Counted from the stretch's first letter, positions 32,912 through 43,800 are shown. The stretch is 64,000 nucleotides of DNA from Opitutia bacterium UBA7876 (GCA_002500665.1 DLRY01000073.1:1-64000), one strand, 5' to 3'. The notes: generated from the sequence alone by a model not told the origin. Program-made: numbers and translations.

Positions 32912-35032
32912 CTAGAATTCCGCTTCCGTCCAAGGAGCCACGCGGGCGGATTCCTTCTTGCGGTAATCGGAAATTTCTTGCGCCGAAATTCCGTCTGCCC
33001 GATTGCCCCAGGCGTTGCGCACGTAAGTGAGTATGTCGGCCAATTGCTCGTCCTTCATGAAACCGTGAGGGGGCATGATGGGAGGGACCCCTTCCACCAG
33101 TTCCCCATTCACCTTGATCGGACCCATGAGTCCATGAACGGCCACCCCTATCACACGGTGGACATCGCCCAGCACCCAGTCGCTCTTGGCAAGGGTTGGG
33201 GCCATGTTGGCCAAACCCTTCCCATCGGCCTGGTGGCAGGCTCCGCAAGTAACCTTGTACTGGTCGCGCCCCTTGCGGTAGGAACCGAGTAAATCCTTGT
33301 CCTTCTTCACCCAGTCGGCCTCCTTGTCCTTGTAGGTCCTTACCGCCCGAGAGGGGTATCCCTTTTCGCTCAAGGCTGAGGAATAGGAAACAAGGGTGGC
33401 GGGAGCCTCACGCTTGGCAAGCACGGCGGCCAAAGGCTTGAAGCCATCAGGAAAAAAGTCGGACAAGCCCTTGGATTCACCGGCCAACCGAAGGCCGGTC
33501 ATGGCGAGAAACCAGTGCTCCGACCCGATGGCCCCGCGGACAGTCTTCTCGTCGAGCTTGCCCAGTCCGGCAAGGGTCCACAGAGCATGAACTCGACCAA
33601 AGGCCGAGGCTTTTTCATTACCGGCCAGTTTCACGACCGCAGGAACCAGGTCGGTCTTGTCGCCCTCCACGATTCTCTTCTGGGAGCGCAGGCGCCACCA
33701 GAGGTAAGGGTGGGAGAGGCCCGCCACCAAGTCCCTGGGCGGATCGATATTCTTGTGATCGTCGGGAACGATTCGATAAATGCGTCCCAGGCCGATGGGC
33801 TTATCGAGTTTGCGCGCGGCCGACTGGTTGCGCAGGTAGGAGGTCAGAAAGCGCTTGTGCTGGATGACCCCACGGTGGAAATCGACCAGGTAAAGGCATC
33901 CGTCGGGACCCATCGAAGCGTTCACCGGCCGGAAGCGCTCGTCCGTACTGGCAAGAAACTCGCGCTGCTTCCAGACCGCATCGGGATAAGTCTTGTGGAG
34001 GTATTTATCGGACAAGGGAAAGGGTTTCTCGGGAAGAAAGGCGCCCACCGTATTGGTGCCGGGAGACATCGAAAAGACGGCGCCCTCCCATTCCTTGCCA
34101 TAGGCCCCGTGACTGTGTACCGCCAAACCGCTGATGGTGGTCACGCTGGCGACGCGCCCGTCCTCGAGTATTCGACCTGGCTTGTAGTTGCGGTTGAGGG
34201 CGGTGTTTGGCCGGATCCCATAGACCCTGTTGGTAGGAGCCGGGACCGAGCTTCCCTTGCTCGGCCACTGCCGATCGTAGGTCGCCCAGTCGACCTCGAA
34301 CCATTGGCTGTTGGAATTGAAGTAGAGTCTTCCGTAGGCGTCCGACCCCATGCCCCACTGCCCCCTGCCCCGGGCCGGCATCTGGACGACCTTCCCCCTC
34401 CGCCAGGCCAGCTTGCGGCTGGACTTCGAGTTGTACATCCAGTTGTCCAAGGCAAAGTGAAGGGCGTTCTCGGCATGCTCGATGTTACCGTGAGCCGAGG
34501 TTGCGAAGTCCATGAGCTTGGTCTTCTCGTCGCATCGGAGATCCCCGTCCTTGTCCTGGCAGAACCACAGGGCACCCGACTCGACCACGAGGACCCCGCC
34601 ATCGACGAAGGCAAGGCAGCGCACGTTGATCATGTCGTCGACGAAGGCAGTCGACTTGTCCATTCTTCCGTCGCCATCTGTATCCTCTAGCACCATCACC
34701 CGGCTCTTGCGCTCTTTTTCCCCAGTGCCGTCCAAGTCGATCATGTAGGTACGCAATTCCCCCACCCACATCCGCCCGTCGTCGTCCCAGTCCACGAAAA
34801 CGGGATCCTTGACCATGGGCTCGGAGGCTACCAGTTCAACCTTGAAGCCAGGGGCCACCTTGAACTTGGCGAGGGATTCCTCGGCAGAGAAGACGGGCAC
34901 CGGGTCTGGCGACCATTTCTTCCAGTTGAGCGAGGCAAGGAGATCCTTGCTCTCGCGGCCATCGCCTCCCTGGGCATGGACGATGGAAGCGCCGCACAAG
35001 AAACACGCTAATAGTAGAAGATGGGATTTCAT
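32912..35032 (-). CDS. PVC-type membrane-bound dehydrogenase (propeller) with C-terminal cytochrome c
   Basis: 706 residues from ATG 35032, which gives MKSHLLLLACFLCGASIVHA as signal peptide. Residues about 80-440 form the PVC dehydrogenase propeller: GFKVELVASEPMVKDPVFVD, GRMWVGELRTYMIDLDG, VMVLEDTDGDGRMDKS, VNASMGPDGCLYLVDFHRGV. A short HEAT-like helical region follows (about 470-560). The heme site CGACHQADGKG is at residues 596-600. The tail VPPIMPPHGFMKDEQLADIL carries the distal Met region of a class I cytochrome c. Likely oxidises an unknown sugar and feeds electrons to the respiratory chain. The DUF6797-like cytochrome gene lies 66 bases upstream on the same strand. Confidence 0.9.
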   Translation of the reverse strand: MKSHLLLLACFLCGASIVHAQGGDGRESKDLLASLNWKKWSPDPVPVFSAEESLAKFKVAPGFKVELVASEPMVKDPVFVDWDDDGRMWVGELRTYMIDLDGTGEKERKSRVMVLEDTDGDGRMDKSTAFVDDMINVRCLAFVDGGVLVVESGALWFCQDKDGDLRCDEKTKLMDFATSAHGNIEHAENALHFALDNWMYNSKSSRKLAWRRGKVVQMPARGRGQWGMGSDAYGRLYFNSNSQWFEVDWATYDRQWPSKGSSVPAPTNRVYGIRPNTALNRNYKPGRILEDGRVASVTTISGLAVHSHGAYGKEWEGAVFSMSPGTNTVGAFLPEKPFPLSDKYLHKTYPDAVWKQREFLASTDERFRPVNASMGPDGCLYLVDFHRGVIQHKRFLTSYLRNQSAARKLDKPIGLGRIYRIVPDDHKNIDPPRDLVAGLSHPYLWWRLRSQKRIVEGDKTDLVPAVVKLAGNEKASAFGRVHALWTLAGLGKLDEKTVRGAIGSEHWFLAMTGLRLAGESKGLSDFFPDGFKPLAAVLAKREAPATLVSYSSALSEKGYPSRAVRTYKDKEADWVKKDKDLLGSYRKGRDQYKVTCGACHQADGKGLANMAPTLAKSDWVLGDVHRVIGVAVHGLMGPIKVNGELVEGVPPIMPPHGFMKDEQLADILTYVRNAWGNRADGISAQEISDYRKKESARVAPWTEAEF

Positions 35033-35098
35033 GAGCCTCAACCTACCTTCAAAAGGGCCGTCAGCCAAGCCCGGATCACACCTTCGAGCAGGATTGGA

Positions 35099-37669
35099 TC
35101 ATCGACCCAGCGAGCGTGCATATAGGAGGATCGACTGAATTTGCTCCTCGTTGAGAACGCCCTCGTAAATCGGCATGCCGGCCTCCCCATTTACGGCGCC
35201 CTCCGCCACCTTGGCCGATGGGTTGAGGATGGATTCCCTTAGGTAGGCCTCATCGGCGGTCACTACTTCACCCGTGGTCAGCTTGCGCTTGGAACCGAAC
35301 AGACCCAGCCAACTCGGCCCGGTTCTGCCTTCCCGCGTTCCGTCCACCGAATGACAACCGATACATCCCAGCTGGGCATAGAGAGCCTTGCCCTTCTCAC
35401 GGGTTGGCTGGGGCGGACGCTGAGCGACGGGTTGCGAACCATTGATCTTCAAGTCCACCCGGTCGTCGGCAAAGCCTTCCTTCTCAAGGGAAAGCCTTCG
35501 CAGTAGGTGAGCGGTGAGGAAGGTCTTGTTCCTGATTGGGGAACCGTCTTGGAAGGAAAGGTCGTAGGAGACCTCGATCTGCATGACCTCGCGCATGCCG
35601 GGCACGCCAAGGAAGACAGTCTTCCTGTCACGGGAGAGCTTGACCGATGAAAGGGGCCAGGTCTCGGTTCCCGCAGACCCATCGGGCTTGTAGTTGGGGG
35701 AGCCGTACTTGGGGGTGCGCTTGTAGTTCCAGCCGCGCACGGAGTAAGAAAGGACTTGAGAGGCCTTTTTCTCATCCAGGGCGTCGGCGAAGCGCAGGAG
35801 GATTCCCCGCCGGCCGGAACGGACGTCCACCGGGACGGGCAAGACCCTTTCCGGTGCGGGACTGACGCGTCCGAGGAAGGTTTTTCCCTTGGCTTTGGTT
35901 CCCCAGATATTGAAACCGGTCAGGTAGAGCAGACCGTCGATCGGATTAACAGCGCCCTTGAGGAGAGGGTCGTCCAGGGCCAACGGCAAGGGGGTGACCC
36001 CGCCCTGGGAAACGAATTCATCGGAGTCGGGGTGAACCTGGAACAACCTGGGCGGGTTGAAGGAAAGCAAGACCGGCTGATCGGAAAGCCCGCCCATCCT
36101 CGAGTTGCGCATCCAGACTACGGCGGCTGCGGAACCGCATTCCTGGTGAGGAATCCACGCAAGGGGAGGGCTGACCAGCCGGTCCTTGTCCGCAACGCCG
36201 TTCGGATGACCGTAGAAGGAGCCTCTCTGGAGGAAGACAAGGGGGGTCGAGGGAACGAAATGCCCTTGCTGATCGGTCACGACGACCTGTTCGGTAAGAG
36301 GATCATAGCCCAGATAGGGCTGGCGAAACCCGTCGGCCAGGGACGTGACCTTGCGTCCATCTGCGGAGATACGCAGGACGGCTCCCGAAGAGCGACCGAT
36401 CGTACTTCCCGTCTGACCGGGCTTGCAAACGAGGAAACTCCCGTCGCTCATCACCTCAAGGGCGGAGGCGAATTCCCGAGTCTCGGCGGTCTGGTCGATT
36501 TGCGAGCAAAAGAGTTCGTGATAGTCCGCCTCGCCATTGCCATCGCGGTCATGCAGGCGCCAGAGCCCATTGCGGTCGAAAACGAAGATTTCCTCGTTCC
36601 TCAGGCGCAGACCGAGCGGCTCGTGCATACCGGATGCGAAACGCGTCCAATTAACCTGTCCGGAACCGGGACGCAGGCCTTCTCCCATCCAAACGTCCCC
36701 ATCGAAGGTGACCAGGGCCAGACGGCCGTCCTTGAAGAAATCGATTCCAGCCGCCCGAACAGCCCGCCCGTAGGGATTTTCAAGAGGCAGGGGAATTGGC
36801 TCGAACGCAAGAACGCCCCCTTGCTTTGGCCCGGCGAGGGAAACACGGACGCCGTCCTTCCACCGGCGACCATCGGTTCGGCCGAAACGGGCCGGCTTCG
36901 CTGAAAGAGGAAACACAATGGAAACGACCTCCCTCTCCTCGGATGATGGAAGCAGGCAAACGGCATGTCCATCGAGCTTCTCGACCCTGCCCTTGCCCTG
37001 GCAGGAAAACTTGGAAAGGGCGGTGTCCGCTTTTTCCAGGACGAGGAAGAGCGCCTTCTCGTGAGGCTCGATCTCGAGCCTTCGGATCAAACCGTCCTTG
37101 CCCAGGCGAATGCGTTCCCGCACCAAAGTTTCGCCAATCGAGTACTCCAGCTCGAGGGGGTAGCGAAGGCGAACCCCCTTGAAACGGGCCACCTTGGGAT
37201 CGAGCCCTCCACGGCCTACCTCCTGCTTACTCGGGTGCAAGGCACGGGGATCCGTAAAGCCTGGTTGCCCTAGGCCCACCCCGGGATAAAGACCATTCTG
37301 GAAAAGAATTTGACCCTTGGGGCGGGGAAGAGCTCCCTGCCCGCCCCCAACCTTCTTCAGCTCGTAGGGATAACTGTTGACCGACATGCCGGCGTTGTGA
37401 AAAGGAACTCCATCGGCCTTCCAAAAGGCCGCCACACGCAACAAGTCAACGTCATAGGCGAGGTAATGTCTCTCGCCCAAGGGCAACACGAGGGCCCGAG
37501 GAGACAGGTTGTTCTTGATTCCACCAGACCGGGCATCCAACGCGCAGGAGAAGAAGGGAAAGTCTTTCTCGATCCATTGGTTCCAGGGCGGGACCCGCTC
37601 CTTCTCCTTCCCTTGTACGAAAGCCGCACCGAGGCAGATGAGAAAGGGAAGTCCGAGCCGGGCCCTCAT
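35099..37669 (-). CDS. DUF6797-like propeller protein with C-terminal cytochrome c
   Basis: 856 residues with signal peptide RLGLPFLICLGAAFVQGKEK. The N-terminal third shows the DUF6797-type opening WNQWIEKDFPFFSCALDARS and LVLPLGERHYLAYDVDLLRV. A propeller (about 300-560) follows with IDFFKDGRLALVTFDGDVWM and GLRLRNEEIFVFDRNGLWRL, then a beta-domain (about 600-720), and a cytochrome c with CIGCHSVDGTREG at residues 769-773 and the distal region EGAVNGEAGMPIYEGVLNEE. This cytochrome is C-terminal, whereas the paralogue at 44291 has it near the middle of its N-terminal half. It lies between the propeller-cytochrome gene and the oxidoreductase gene, same strand, so it may share their substrate. 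Confidence 0.83.
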   Translation of the reverse strand: MRARLGLPFLICLGAAFVQGKEKERVPPWNQWIEKDFPFFSCALDARSGGIKNNLSPRALVLPLGERHYLAYDVDLLRVAAFWKADGVPFHNAGMSVNSYPYELKKVGGGQGALPRPKGQILFQNGLYPGVGLGQPGFTDPRALHPSKQEVGRGGLDPKVARFKGVRLRYPLELEYSIGETLVRERIRLGKDGLIRRLEIEPHEKALFLVLEKADTALSKFSCQGKGRVEKLDGHAVCLLPSSEEREVVSIVFPLSAKPARFGRTDGRRWKDGVRVSLAGPKQGGVLAFEPIPLPLENPYGRAVRAAGIDFFKDGRLALVTFDGDVWMGEGLRPGSGQVNWTRFASGMHEPLGLRLRNEEIFVFDRNGLWRLHDRDGNGEADYHELFCSQIDQTAETREFASALEVMSDGSFLVCKPGQTGSTIGRSSGAVLRISADGRKVTSLADGFRQPYLGYDPLTEQVVVTDQQGHFVPSTPLVFLQRGSFYGHPNGVADKDRLVSPPLAWIPHQECGSAAAVVWMRNSRMGGLSDQPVLLSFNPPRLFQVHPDSDEFVSQGGVTPLPLALDDPLLKGAVNPIDGLLYLTGFNIWGTKAKGKTFLGRVSPAPERVLPVPVDVRSGRRGILLRFADALDEKKASQVLSYSVRGWNYKRTPKYGSPNYKPDGSAGTETWPLSSVKLSRDRKTVFLGVPGMREVMQIEVSYDLSFQDGSPIRNKTFLTAHLLRRLSLEKEGFADDRVDLKINGSQPVAQRPPQPTREKGKALYAQLGCIGCHSVDGTREGRTGPSWLGLFGSKRKLTTGEVVTADEAYLRESILNPSAKVAEGAVNGEAGMPIYEGVLNEEQIQSILLYARSLGR

Positions 37670-37703
37670 CGACTATTCATGCTCATTAGGCCCGTGGTAT
37701 CGG

Positions 37704-38852
37704 TCAGGAAGCGAGATCAACCCATTTCCTATCCTTCCAGGACTGCAGGCCGGCCTCGGCCAACTCGACCCCTTTGGCACCCGATCGAAGGTCGTAGGGG
37801 AAGGCTTCGTCGAGGGCGACGTGGCGAAGAAAGAGTTCCCACTGTACCTTGAAGGCGTTGTCGTACTCCTCTTCATCGGGAACTATAGTCCAGCCGTCGT
37901 AGAAGTTGATGGGTTGGGCGACGTCGGGGTTCCAGACCGGCTTGGGAGTAGCGCTCATTTCCTGAACCCGGCATTCCCGCAAGCCAACCACGGCCGACCC
38001 CTTGGTCCCGTCCACTTGCATGACGAAAAGGTCGTCCCGGCGGACGCGGACGGTCCACGAACTGTTGAACTGGCAGAGGATGCCATTCTCCAGTTCCATG
38101 GTGGCGTAACAGGCGTCATCCGCCGTGCAGGCGTAGGGTTCTCCCTGCTCGTCCACCCTCTCCCCAACGTGAACGGCGCCCCGGCAGGAAAGGCTGCGGA
38201 TGGGTCCGAATACGTTGTCGACCAAGTAGCGCCAATGACAAAGCATGTCGATGATGATGCCCCCGCCGTCCTCCTTGCGGTAGTTCCAGCTGGGTCGCTG
38301 GGCGGGTCGGTTCGCATCATGGCCGGTGAATACCCAGTACCCGAACTCGCCCCGCACGGAAAGAATCTCACCGAAGAACCCTTGGTCGATGAGGGCCTTG
38401 AGCTTTAGGATGCCGGGCAACCAGAGCTTATCCTGCACGACCCCGTTCTTGATCCCCGCGTCCTCGCAGACTTGGGCGAGACGTAGGGCTTCCTCCGTGG
38501 TCACCGCAGTGGGTTTCTCGCAATAGACGGCCTTGCCCGCCTGGGCCGCCATCTCGACGAAGCGGGCCCGGTGCAAGGTCGAGCTGGCATCGAAAAAGAT
38601 TTGGTTGGACGCATCGGCAAGGGCTTCCTCAAGGTTGGTGGTCCAGCGCTTGACCCCGGTGCGCTCGGCCAGGGCGCCGAGCTTCTGCTCGTTGCGACCG
38701 GTGAGGATCGGGTCGATGACGATGACCTCGTCGGGGGAGACCTTCACGCCCCCTTTGTCCCGTATGGCGCAAATGGAACGGATGAGGTGCTGGTTGGTGC
38801 CCATGCGTCCGGTGACCCCATTCATGATGATTCCGAGTTTGTGTTCTTTCAT
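37704..38852 (-). CDS. Gfo/Idh/MocA family NAD(P)-dependent oxidoreductase
   Basis: 382 residues, cytoplasmic. N-terminal Rossmann fold KLGIIMNGVTGRMGTNQHLI, the dinucleotide-linked acid region VIVIDPILTGRNEQK, and the conserved EKP (Glu 112 Lys 113 Pro 114) in AVYCEKPTAVTTEEAL. The C-terminal catalytic domain carries GGGIIIDMLCHWRYLVDNVF with the His of the Gfo/Idh catalytic region. Enzymes of this group oxidise or reduce sugars, inositols or keto-sugars, often at C3. It is six bases downstream of the isomerase/epimerase gene, a common pairing in keto-sugar catabolism. Substrate unknown. Confidence 0.92.
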   Translation of the reverse strand: MKEHKLGIIMNGVTGRMGTNQHLIRSICAIRDKGGVKVSPDEVIVIDPILTGRNEQKLGALAERTGVKRWTTNLEEALADASNQIFFDASSTLHRARFVEMAAQAGKAVYCEKPTAVTTEEALRLAQVCEDAGIKNGVVQDKLWLPGILKLKALIDQGFFGEILSVRGEFGYWVFTGHDANRPAQRPSWNYRKEDGGGIIIDMLCHWRYLVDNVFGPIRSLSCRGAVHVGERVDEQGEPYACTADDACYATMELENGILCQFNSSWTVRVRRDDLFVMQVDGTKGSAVVGLRECRVQEMSATPKPVWNPDVAQPINFYDGWTIVPDEEEYDNAFKVQWELFLRHVALDEAFPYDLRSGAKGVELAEAGLQSWKDRKWVDLAS

Positions 38853-38858
38853 AAATAA

Positions 38859-39695
38859 TCAAGTGTGTTGCAGGTAGGCTTCCTTTATGGCCTCGAGTAA
38901 TTCCCCCGGAGGACGATCCCACCAGCGGTCGGAGAAGACCTCCACCTCGATCATACCCCGGAAACCGTTCTCCTCAACGATTGCCCGGATACCACGCAGA
39001 TCGATGCATCCCTCACCCATCAGACCACGGTCGTTAAGCAGGTCGCCGGTCGGGGTCATCCAATCGCAAACATGGTAGGCGAAGATGCGTTCCGCTTGGG
39101 CGGCGCGTTTGGTTTGCTCCTCCAGGTCGGGATCCCACCAAAGGTGATAGACGTCGAAGGCAATGCCCACCAGCGGATGGTTCAATGCATCGCATGCGTC
39201 GTTCGCAGAGGCCAAGGTATTGATGGCAGAGCGATCATCGGCATACATCGGGTGGAGGGGCTCGATGGCCAACTTGACCGCGAGCGATTCGGCAAGCGGC
39301 AAGGTGGCCGCAATCCCGTCGGTGATCTGCTTGCGGGACTCCGTCAGGGACTGGCCGGGCACCGCACCGCATACCAGCACCACGAGGGGGGCCCCGAGGG
39401 CGGCGGCATCCTCGATGGCCCGCTTGTTGTCCTCAATCGCTTCCTTACGGGACTTTTCCTCCAAGGCCGGGTAAAATCCTCCCCGGCAAAGAGAGGTGAC
39501 CTCAAGTCCGGCGGCCCGGATACGGTCGCCCGACTCGGACGGATTCCGTCCTTCCAGCCATTGCCTCCAGACCGTAACGCCGGAAACACCAGCCTCGGCG
39601 TAGCGGTCGACCGCTTCCTCCAATTCCCACCCCTTGGTGGTGATTGTATGGATGCAAAGACGCGAAAAATCGCTGAGTGGAGCGGCTTTCGTCAT
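38859..39695 (-). CDS. Sugar phosphate isomerase/epimerase-like TIM barrel
   Basis: 278 residues, cytoplasmic. AP-endonuclease-2/xylose-isomerase-like barrel: FSRLCIHTITTKGWELEEAV at the start, VTVWRQWLEG, VTSLCRGGFYP, VKLAIEPLHPMYADDRSAI with a metal-binding Glu, VGIAFDVYHLWWDPD with Asp and His, and GMIEVEVFSDRWW with Glu. In such clusters the enzyme isomerises or eliminates keto-sugar intermediates made by a Gfo/Idh oxidoreductase. Its start overlaps the stop of the upstream DapA-family gene (ATGA) and the oxidoreductase follows after six bases, so three enzymes form one operon. Confidence 0.9.
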   Translation of the reverse strand: MTKAAPLSDFSRLCIHTITTKGWELEEAVDRYAEAGVSGVTVWRQWLEGRNPSESGDRIRAAGLEVTSLCRGGFYPALEEKSRKEAIEDNKRAIEDAAALGAPLVVLVCGAVPGQSLTESRKQITDGIAATLPLAESLAVKLAIEPLHPMYADDRSAINTLASANDACDALNHPLVGIAFDVYHLWWDPDLEEQTKRAAQAERIFAYHVCDWMTPTGDLLNDRGLMGEGCIDLRGIRAIVEENGFRGMIEVEVFSDRWWDRPPGELLEAIKEAYLQHT

Positions 39696-40774
39696 GGGAG
39701 AGAATAGTGGGGAATATCCATACGCTCGGCCATCCGAAGAGGGCGAAGGAGAGCTTCCCGCATGCGGGTACGTTCATCCCCCGGACGAAGATCCGGACAG
39801 TCAGGGTGAATCTCCGCCGAGTCGATGATCCCGAGAATCTTTAGAATCTCCGCCGTGCTGTGCTTATAGGCAGCGGCACTCCCGTCTTCATCAAGCCGGA
39901 AGACCGAATCCTCCAGAGATTGAAAGGCCTCAAACAATTTGTACACGCGAGAATCGAAAGCGTCACCCTGCCAGTACTTTTTAGCGGCGCATATTAAAGG
40001 GCAGGCGGAAACTCCGGCTCCGATCAACAGGGGCAGACCCATACGTATGGCGGAAGCGATACCGAAATCGTCTCCGCTGTGGGGAACGAAATCCAATTGG
40101 AGGTCCCGACACATGGATGCCCAATACAAAAAATGGGGCTCGTCCAAAGTGGAAATCTTACCACCCGTGAATTTCTGGTGAGCGGCCAACTGATGAAGCA
40201 ACCAGGGCTCGAAGGGTGTGGCCCAAGGCACGAAGGCGGGCTCGAGGGCATGGACCAAAGCGGGAACCTCGATCTTCTCGGCAATCTCGAAGTAAGCGTC
40301 CCGCCTTGCCTCCGGATCCAGGGCATTGAGGGCCTGCGAGGTCATGATCATCACTTCGCACGGAGCGTTGGCTTGGGCGATCTCGAGGTGAGGATGGTAA
40401 CAGGCCGCCTTGAATTCAGTGGGAGAACCCTCGACTGCAGTGATTCCGCTGATGAAGGAGTCCTGAGGATAAAGCGAGCGGAAGCGGCGGATCACCTCGC
40501 CGTACAGTTCGTTGGAAAGGTTGAAGACGAAGCCGGTATCGGCATTGAGGACGAAAAGGATCTCCACCCCGAAGGCTTCAGCGCACTTTTTCATCCACCG
40601 GAGCATTCTCTCAAAGCTACCCCAGTCGGGTCGACCGTCCTTGAAGGGGAGCAGGGCCGCAACGCAGAGACGCGTCCGAGAGGAATGGTCGGCCAGTTCC
40701 TCCTCCCGGGCCCGGGACCAGACGGTTTCGGACCACGGTGTGGAAGGCGTCAGTTCGGAGGGATCGGAAATCAT
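39692..40774 (-). CDS. DapA (dihydrodipicolinate synthase/N-acetylneuraminate lyase) superfamily enzyme
   Basis: 360 residues from ATG 40774; the open frame reaches 40861 but the first 29 codons look unsupported. The TIM barrel of DapA/NAL aldolases is visible: LCVAALLPFKDGRPDWGSFE, VEILFVLNADTGFVFNLSNE and the Lys 206 region KFTGGKISTLDEPHFLYW that corresponds to the Schiff-base Lys. The usual GTTGE-like substrate loop is replaced by ADTGFVF, so the substrate is not dihydrodipicolinate. Sister genes for an isomerase/epimerase and a Gfo/Idh oxidoreductase follow, a set found in PVC sugar-acid loci. It may cleave a 2-keto-3-deoxy sugar (inference). First gene of this operon. Confidence 0.84.
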   Translation of the reverse strand: MISDPSELTPSTPWSETVWSRAREEELADHSSRTRLCVAALLPFKDGRPDWGSFERMLRWMKKCAEAFGVEILFVLNADTGFVFNLSNELYGEVIRRFRSLYPQDSFISGITAVEGSPTEFKAACYHPHLEIAQANAPCEVMIMTSQALNALDPEARRDAYFEIAEKIEVPALVHALEPAFVPWATPFEPWLLHQLAAHQKFTGGKISTLDEPHFLYWASMCRDLQLDFVPHSGDDFGIASAIRMGLPLLIGAGVSACPLICAAKKYWQGDAFDSRVYKLFEAFQSLEDSVFRLDEDGSAAAYKHSTAEILKILGIIDSAEIHPDCPDLRPGDERTRMREALLRPLRMAERMDIPHYSLP

Positions 40775-40829
40775 TGAGACTGGAGAAAGACCGACTGCGA
40801 AAGGCACGGAGTAAATGAGCTCGATGGGA

Positions 40830-43800
40830 TCATTTGCCGTGCTTGGCACCGGACTTGGCATCGGCCAAGTAATTCTTGTTTCTGGATTTCAGAAATTCAA
40901 TAAGGTTACGCAGGTCCGAAGGGGATAGCGTAAGCCCCAGCGGGGGCATGGCGGAAACGGGAGGGGAAATGGTAAGGACCTGATCCTCACGGACGGCAGC
41001 CTTCTTGCCGTCAGGGGAAATGACCGTAACGACTCCGTCCTTCTTCTCGGCAATTCGCCCGACCAGAGAAGTGCCCTTGGCCAGGGTAACGCTGGAAAGA
41101 CCATATCCTGGAGTGATCTCGGCACTTGGGTTAACCAGGGACTCGAGCAACTTGGAGGGATTCAATCGATCCCCGACCAGGGAGAGCTCTGGGCCTTGAA
41201 CGCCACCGTCTCCACCCACCTTGTGGCACTGCAGGCAGGCGCCTTGGTTGCGGAAAACCTTTTCCCCTTCGATCGGGTTTCCTCCCACCAAGCTCAGGGC
41301 ATGCACGCGGCCAGGATCGCCGGCGGCATAGGTCGCCGCAACCTGCTTGGCTTCCGGAACGTCGGACTGAGAAAGGATGAGGTATAGATCGAGCCATAGT
41401 TCCGGTCTGAGTTCAAGTTCCCGGTTCTTCCAGAGCTCAATGACCTTAGGGGCATCCTTGAACACAAGACCTGCCAGGATGGAGCGGGCCACGACGAATT
41501 CATCCTCCTTGAGAGCCTTCATGGAAAGGCCGAATCCACCATCCAGTTCGCGATCGATCAGGTAACTGAAGGACGCGGCGCGTACTAGTTTGTTCGGGTC
41601 ATCGGTTAACTTAAGGATCAGAAGGTCGTCACCCTTGTCGCTCTTGTCGGCCAACCCCCTTAGGTTCGCCACCCTGACTTCGGGATCGAGTTCAGCGTCA
41701 AGAGCCTGCTTGCGAAGAATCTTTGAATCGAGGGAGAGCCCGGCCTTGCCGGCGAAGGAGGAGAGAAGAGAGGCTAGCTTAGGCTCCTTTTCTTTCTCCA
41801 GAAGCACCTTGATGCGGTCCCCTATCTCATCCGCAACCTCCGCCAGGCTGGCCGATGCGACGGGAACGGGTCGGTAGTGACCGAGCACGGGATCGGTATC
41901 AAGCGGGACCGCCCAGCGGGCAAGAGCCTTCAGGGCAAAGGCTCTGAGTTCGGTGGACAGTTCTTCGTCGGCCACGAATTCGGCCAGCCTGACGGCCGAC
42001 TCAAGGGCACCCGTCCTGTAACAGGCCCCGACCACCCTAGCTTGGTGGTGAAAGGGAAGATCCTCGAGGTTCTGCTCGATCAACAATTGGCCCGCCGGGC
42101 CATCCAAGGCCGAGGTGTCGTATACGGCGAGGACAGCTTCGCTGCGCACGGTTTGCGAAGAATCGGAGAGAAATTGAGCCAATTCGGGGCTGGAGCGGCG
42201 TCGAAGGACAAGGACGCACAGAAGACGCTGCTCGACGCTCTCTGACTTGGCGAAGGCGGAAAGCTGGTCGTCAGCGGCAACCCGGTCAAGAGCCGACAGG
42301 ATGGAATGACGGATCGTGACCTCGAATTCCTTGCCTTGGTTTTTCGCAGCCAACGCAAAAAGAGCCTTTACTGCCTCGGGTTCTCCCTTGGGAGCAACTC
42401 GGCCAAGGGCAATCGCGGACAAGGAAACAACACGGGAGGAGCCGTCGGCAAGTGCTTTCAAGAGAGCTTCTCGACTCTCGACGACCATGGAGTCGCCCGA
42501 GACCCGGGCGGCGTTTGCCCTAACCTCTGGGTTATCCGAGGAGAGGGCGGCAACGATCGCATCCGAGGACGCCTTCCTTCCCTGACGATACAATTGCCCC
42601 AAGCCCCAAAGAGCATGAAGACGGGCCAATTCATTTTTTCCCTCCCGACCTGCAACCTCGGCGAGAACCGGAATGGCTTCCTCACCCTTCTCGACGATGG
42701 CGAACTGGCTGGCCTGGCGTACTCTCTGGTCCGGATGCCCAAGAAACACTACGAGTTCCGGAATCGAGCGGGCGGCAAAACCCTTTTTGAATATACGGGC
42801 AGTCTCCGAACCGATTTCCCTCAGAACCGGGTCCTCAGGTCGGAGAACTTGAATGGACCCATTCTTGTTGACCGACCAACCTCCGCCGTAGTCGGCGAAA
42901 TAGAGGTTTCCGTCATACCCATGTTCGACGTCGGCTACGGCCACCCCTTCCATGAAGACGGATTGTTCCTTCAGTTTGAAGGCCGACCCATTGGGGGACA
43001 GCGTCACCTGAAGGACGTTGGAAATGTTGGCCGCGCCACGATAGTTGGTCATTAGGAAGGTATCCCGCAAATCCTCGGCCACGCTCATTCCGCTGAGCCA
43101 AGTCACTCCGGAGGGCCCGTTTCCCACATGGGCGAGGGGAGGATAAACCCATTGCGGCTGATCCTCTGTGTAGGTCTCGAACATTTTCTGCCCCACCCAA
43201 ACCGACTTGGCGAGACGGAAGTTTCCCCAGTCGAGGGCATTCGCGTAGTGGTGTGGCGATTGGTGGGCCATGTCCCAACCCGAGTCGGAGTTGTCCAATA
43301 CGTAGACTACGCGGGCCTTGTCCCCAATATCACCCGTGTTGTCGAAGGTAAAAAGGTTGCCATGGTTGTCGAAGGCAAGTTCTTGGGGGTTTCTCAGACC
43401 ATGGGCATAGACTTCGAAATTCGACCCGTTGGAATCGCAACGGAAGACGGCCCCGCGACCTGAGGCCTCGTGCACCCCACCTTTCTCGTCGACGACGTGA
43501 AAGCCCCTGTCGCCGATAGTAAAATAAAGACGGCCATCGGGACCGCGGGTGATCCCATGAAGGTCATGGCCGATGAAGGATACCCTGACCCCAAATCCGT
43601 TTACGATTTTCTCGTTGGTATCGGCCACCCCGTCGTCATCTGGATCGGTCAGCATCCGAAGAGCAGGAATGCAGGTGAAGTAAGTAGCGTTTCTTTCCGC
43701 AAGAATGGAAAACCCTATCCCATCGAGGGGCTCCTTGAAAGCATCGGAAAAAAGGCTCCTGTGGTCGGCTACGCCGTTTCCGTCCCTATCCTCGAGGCGG

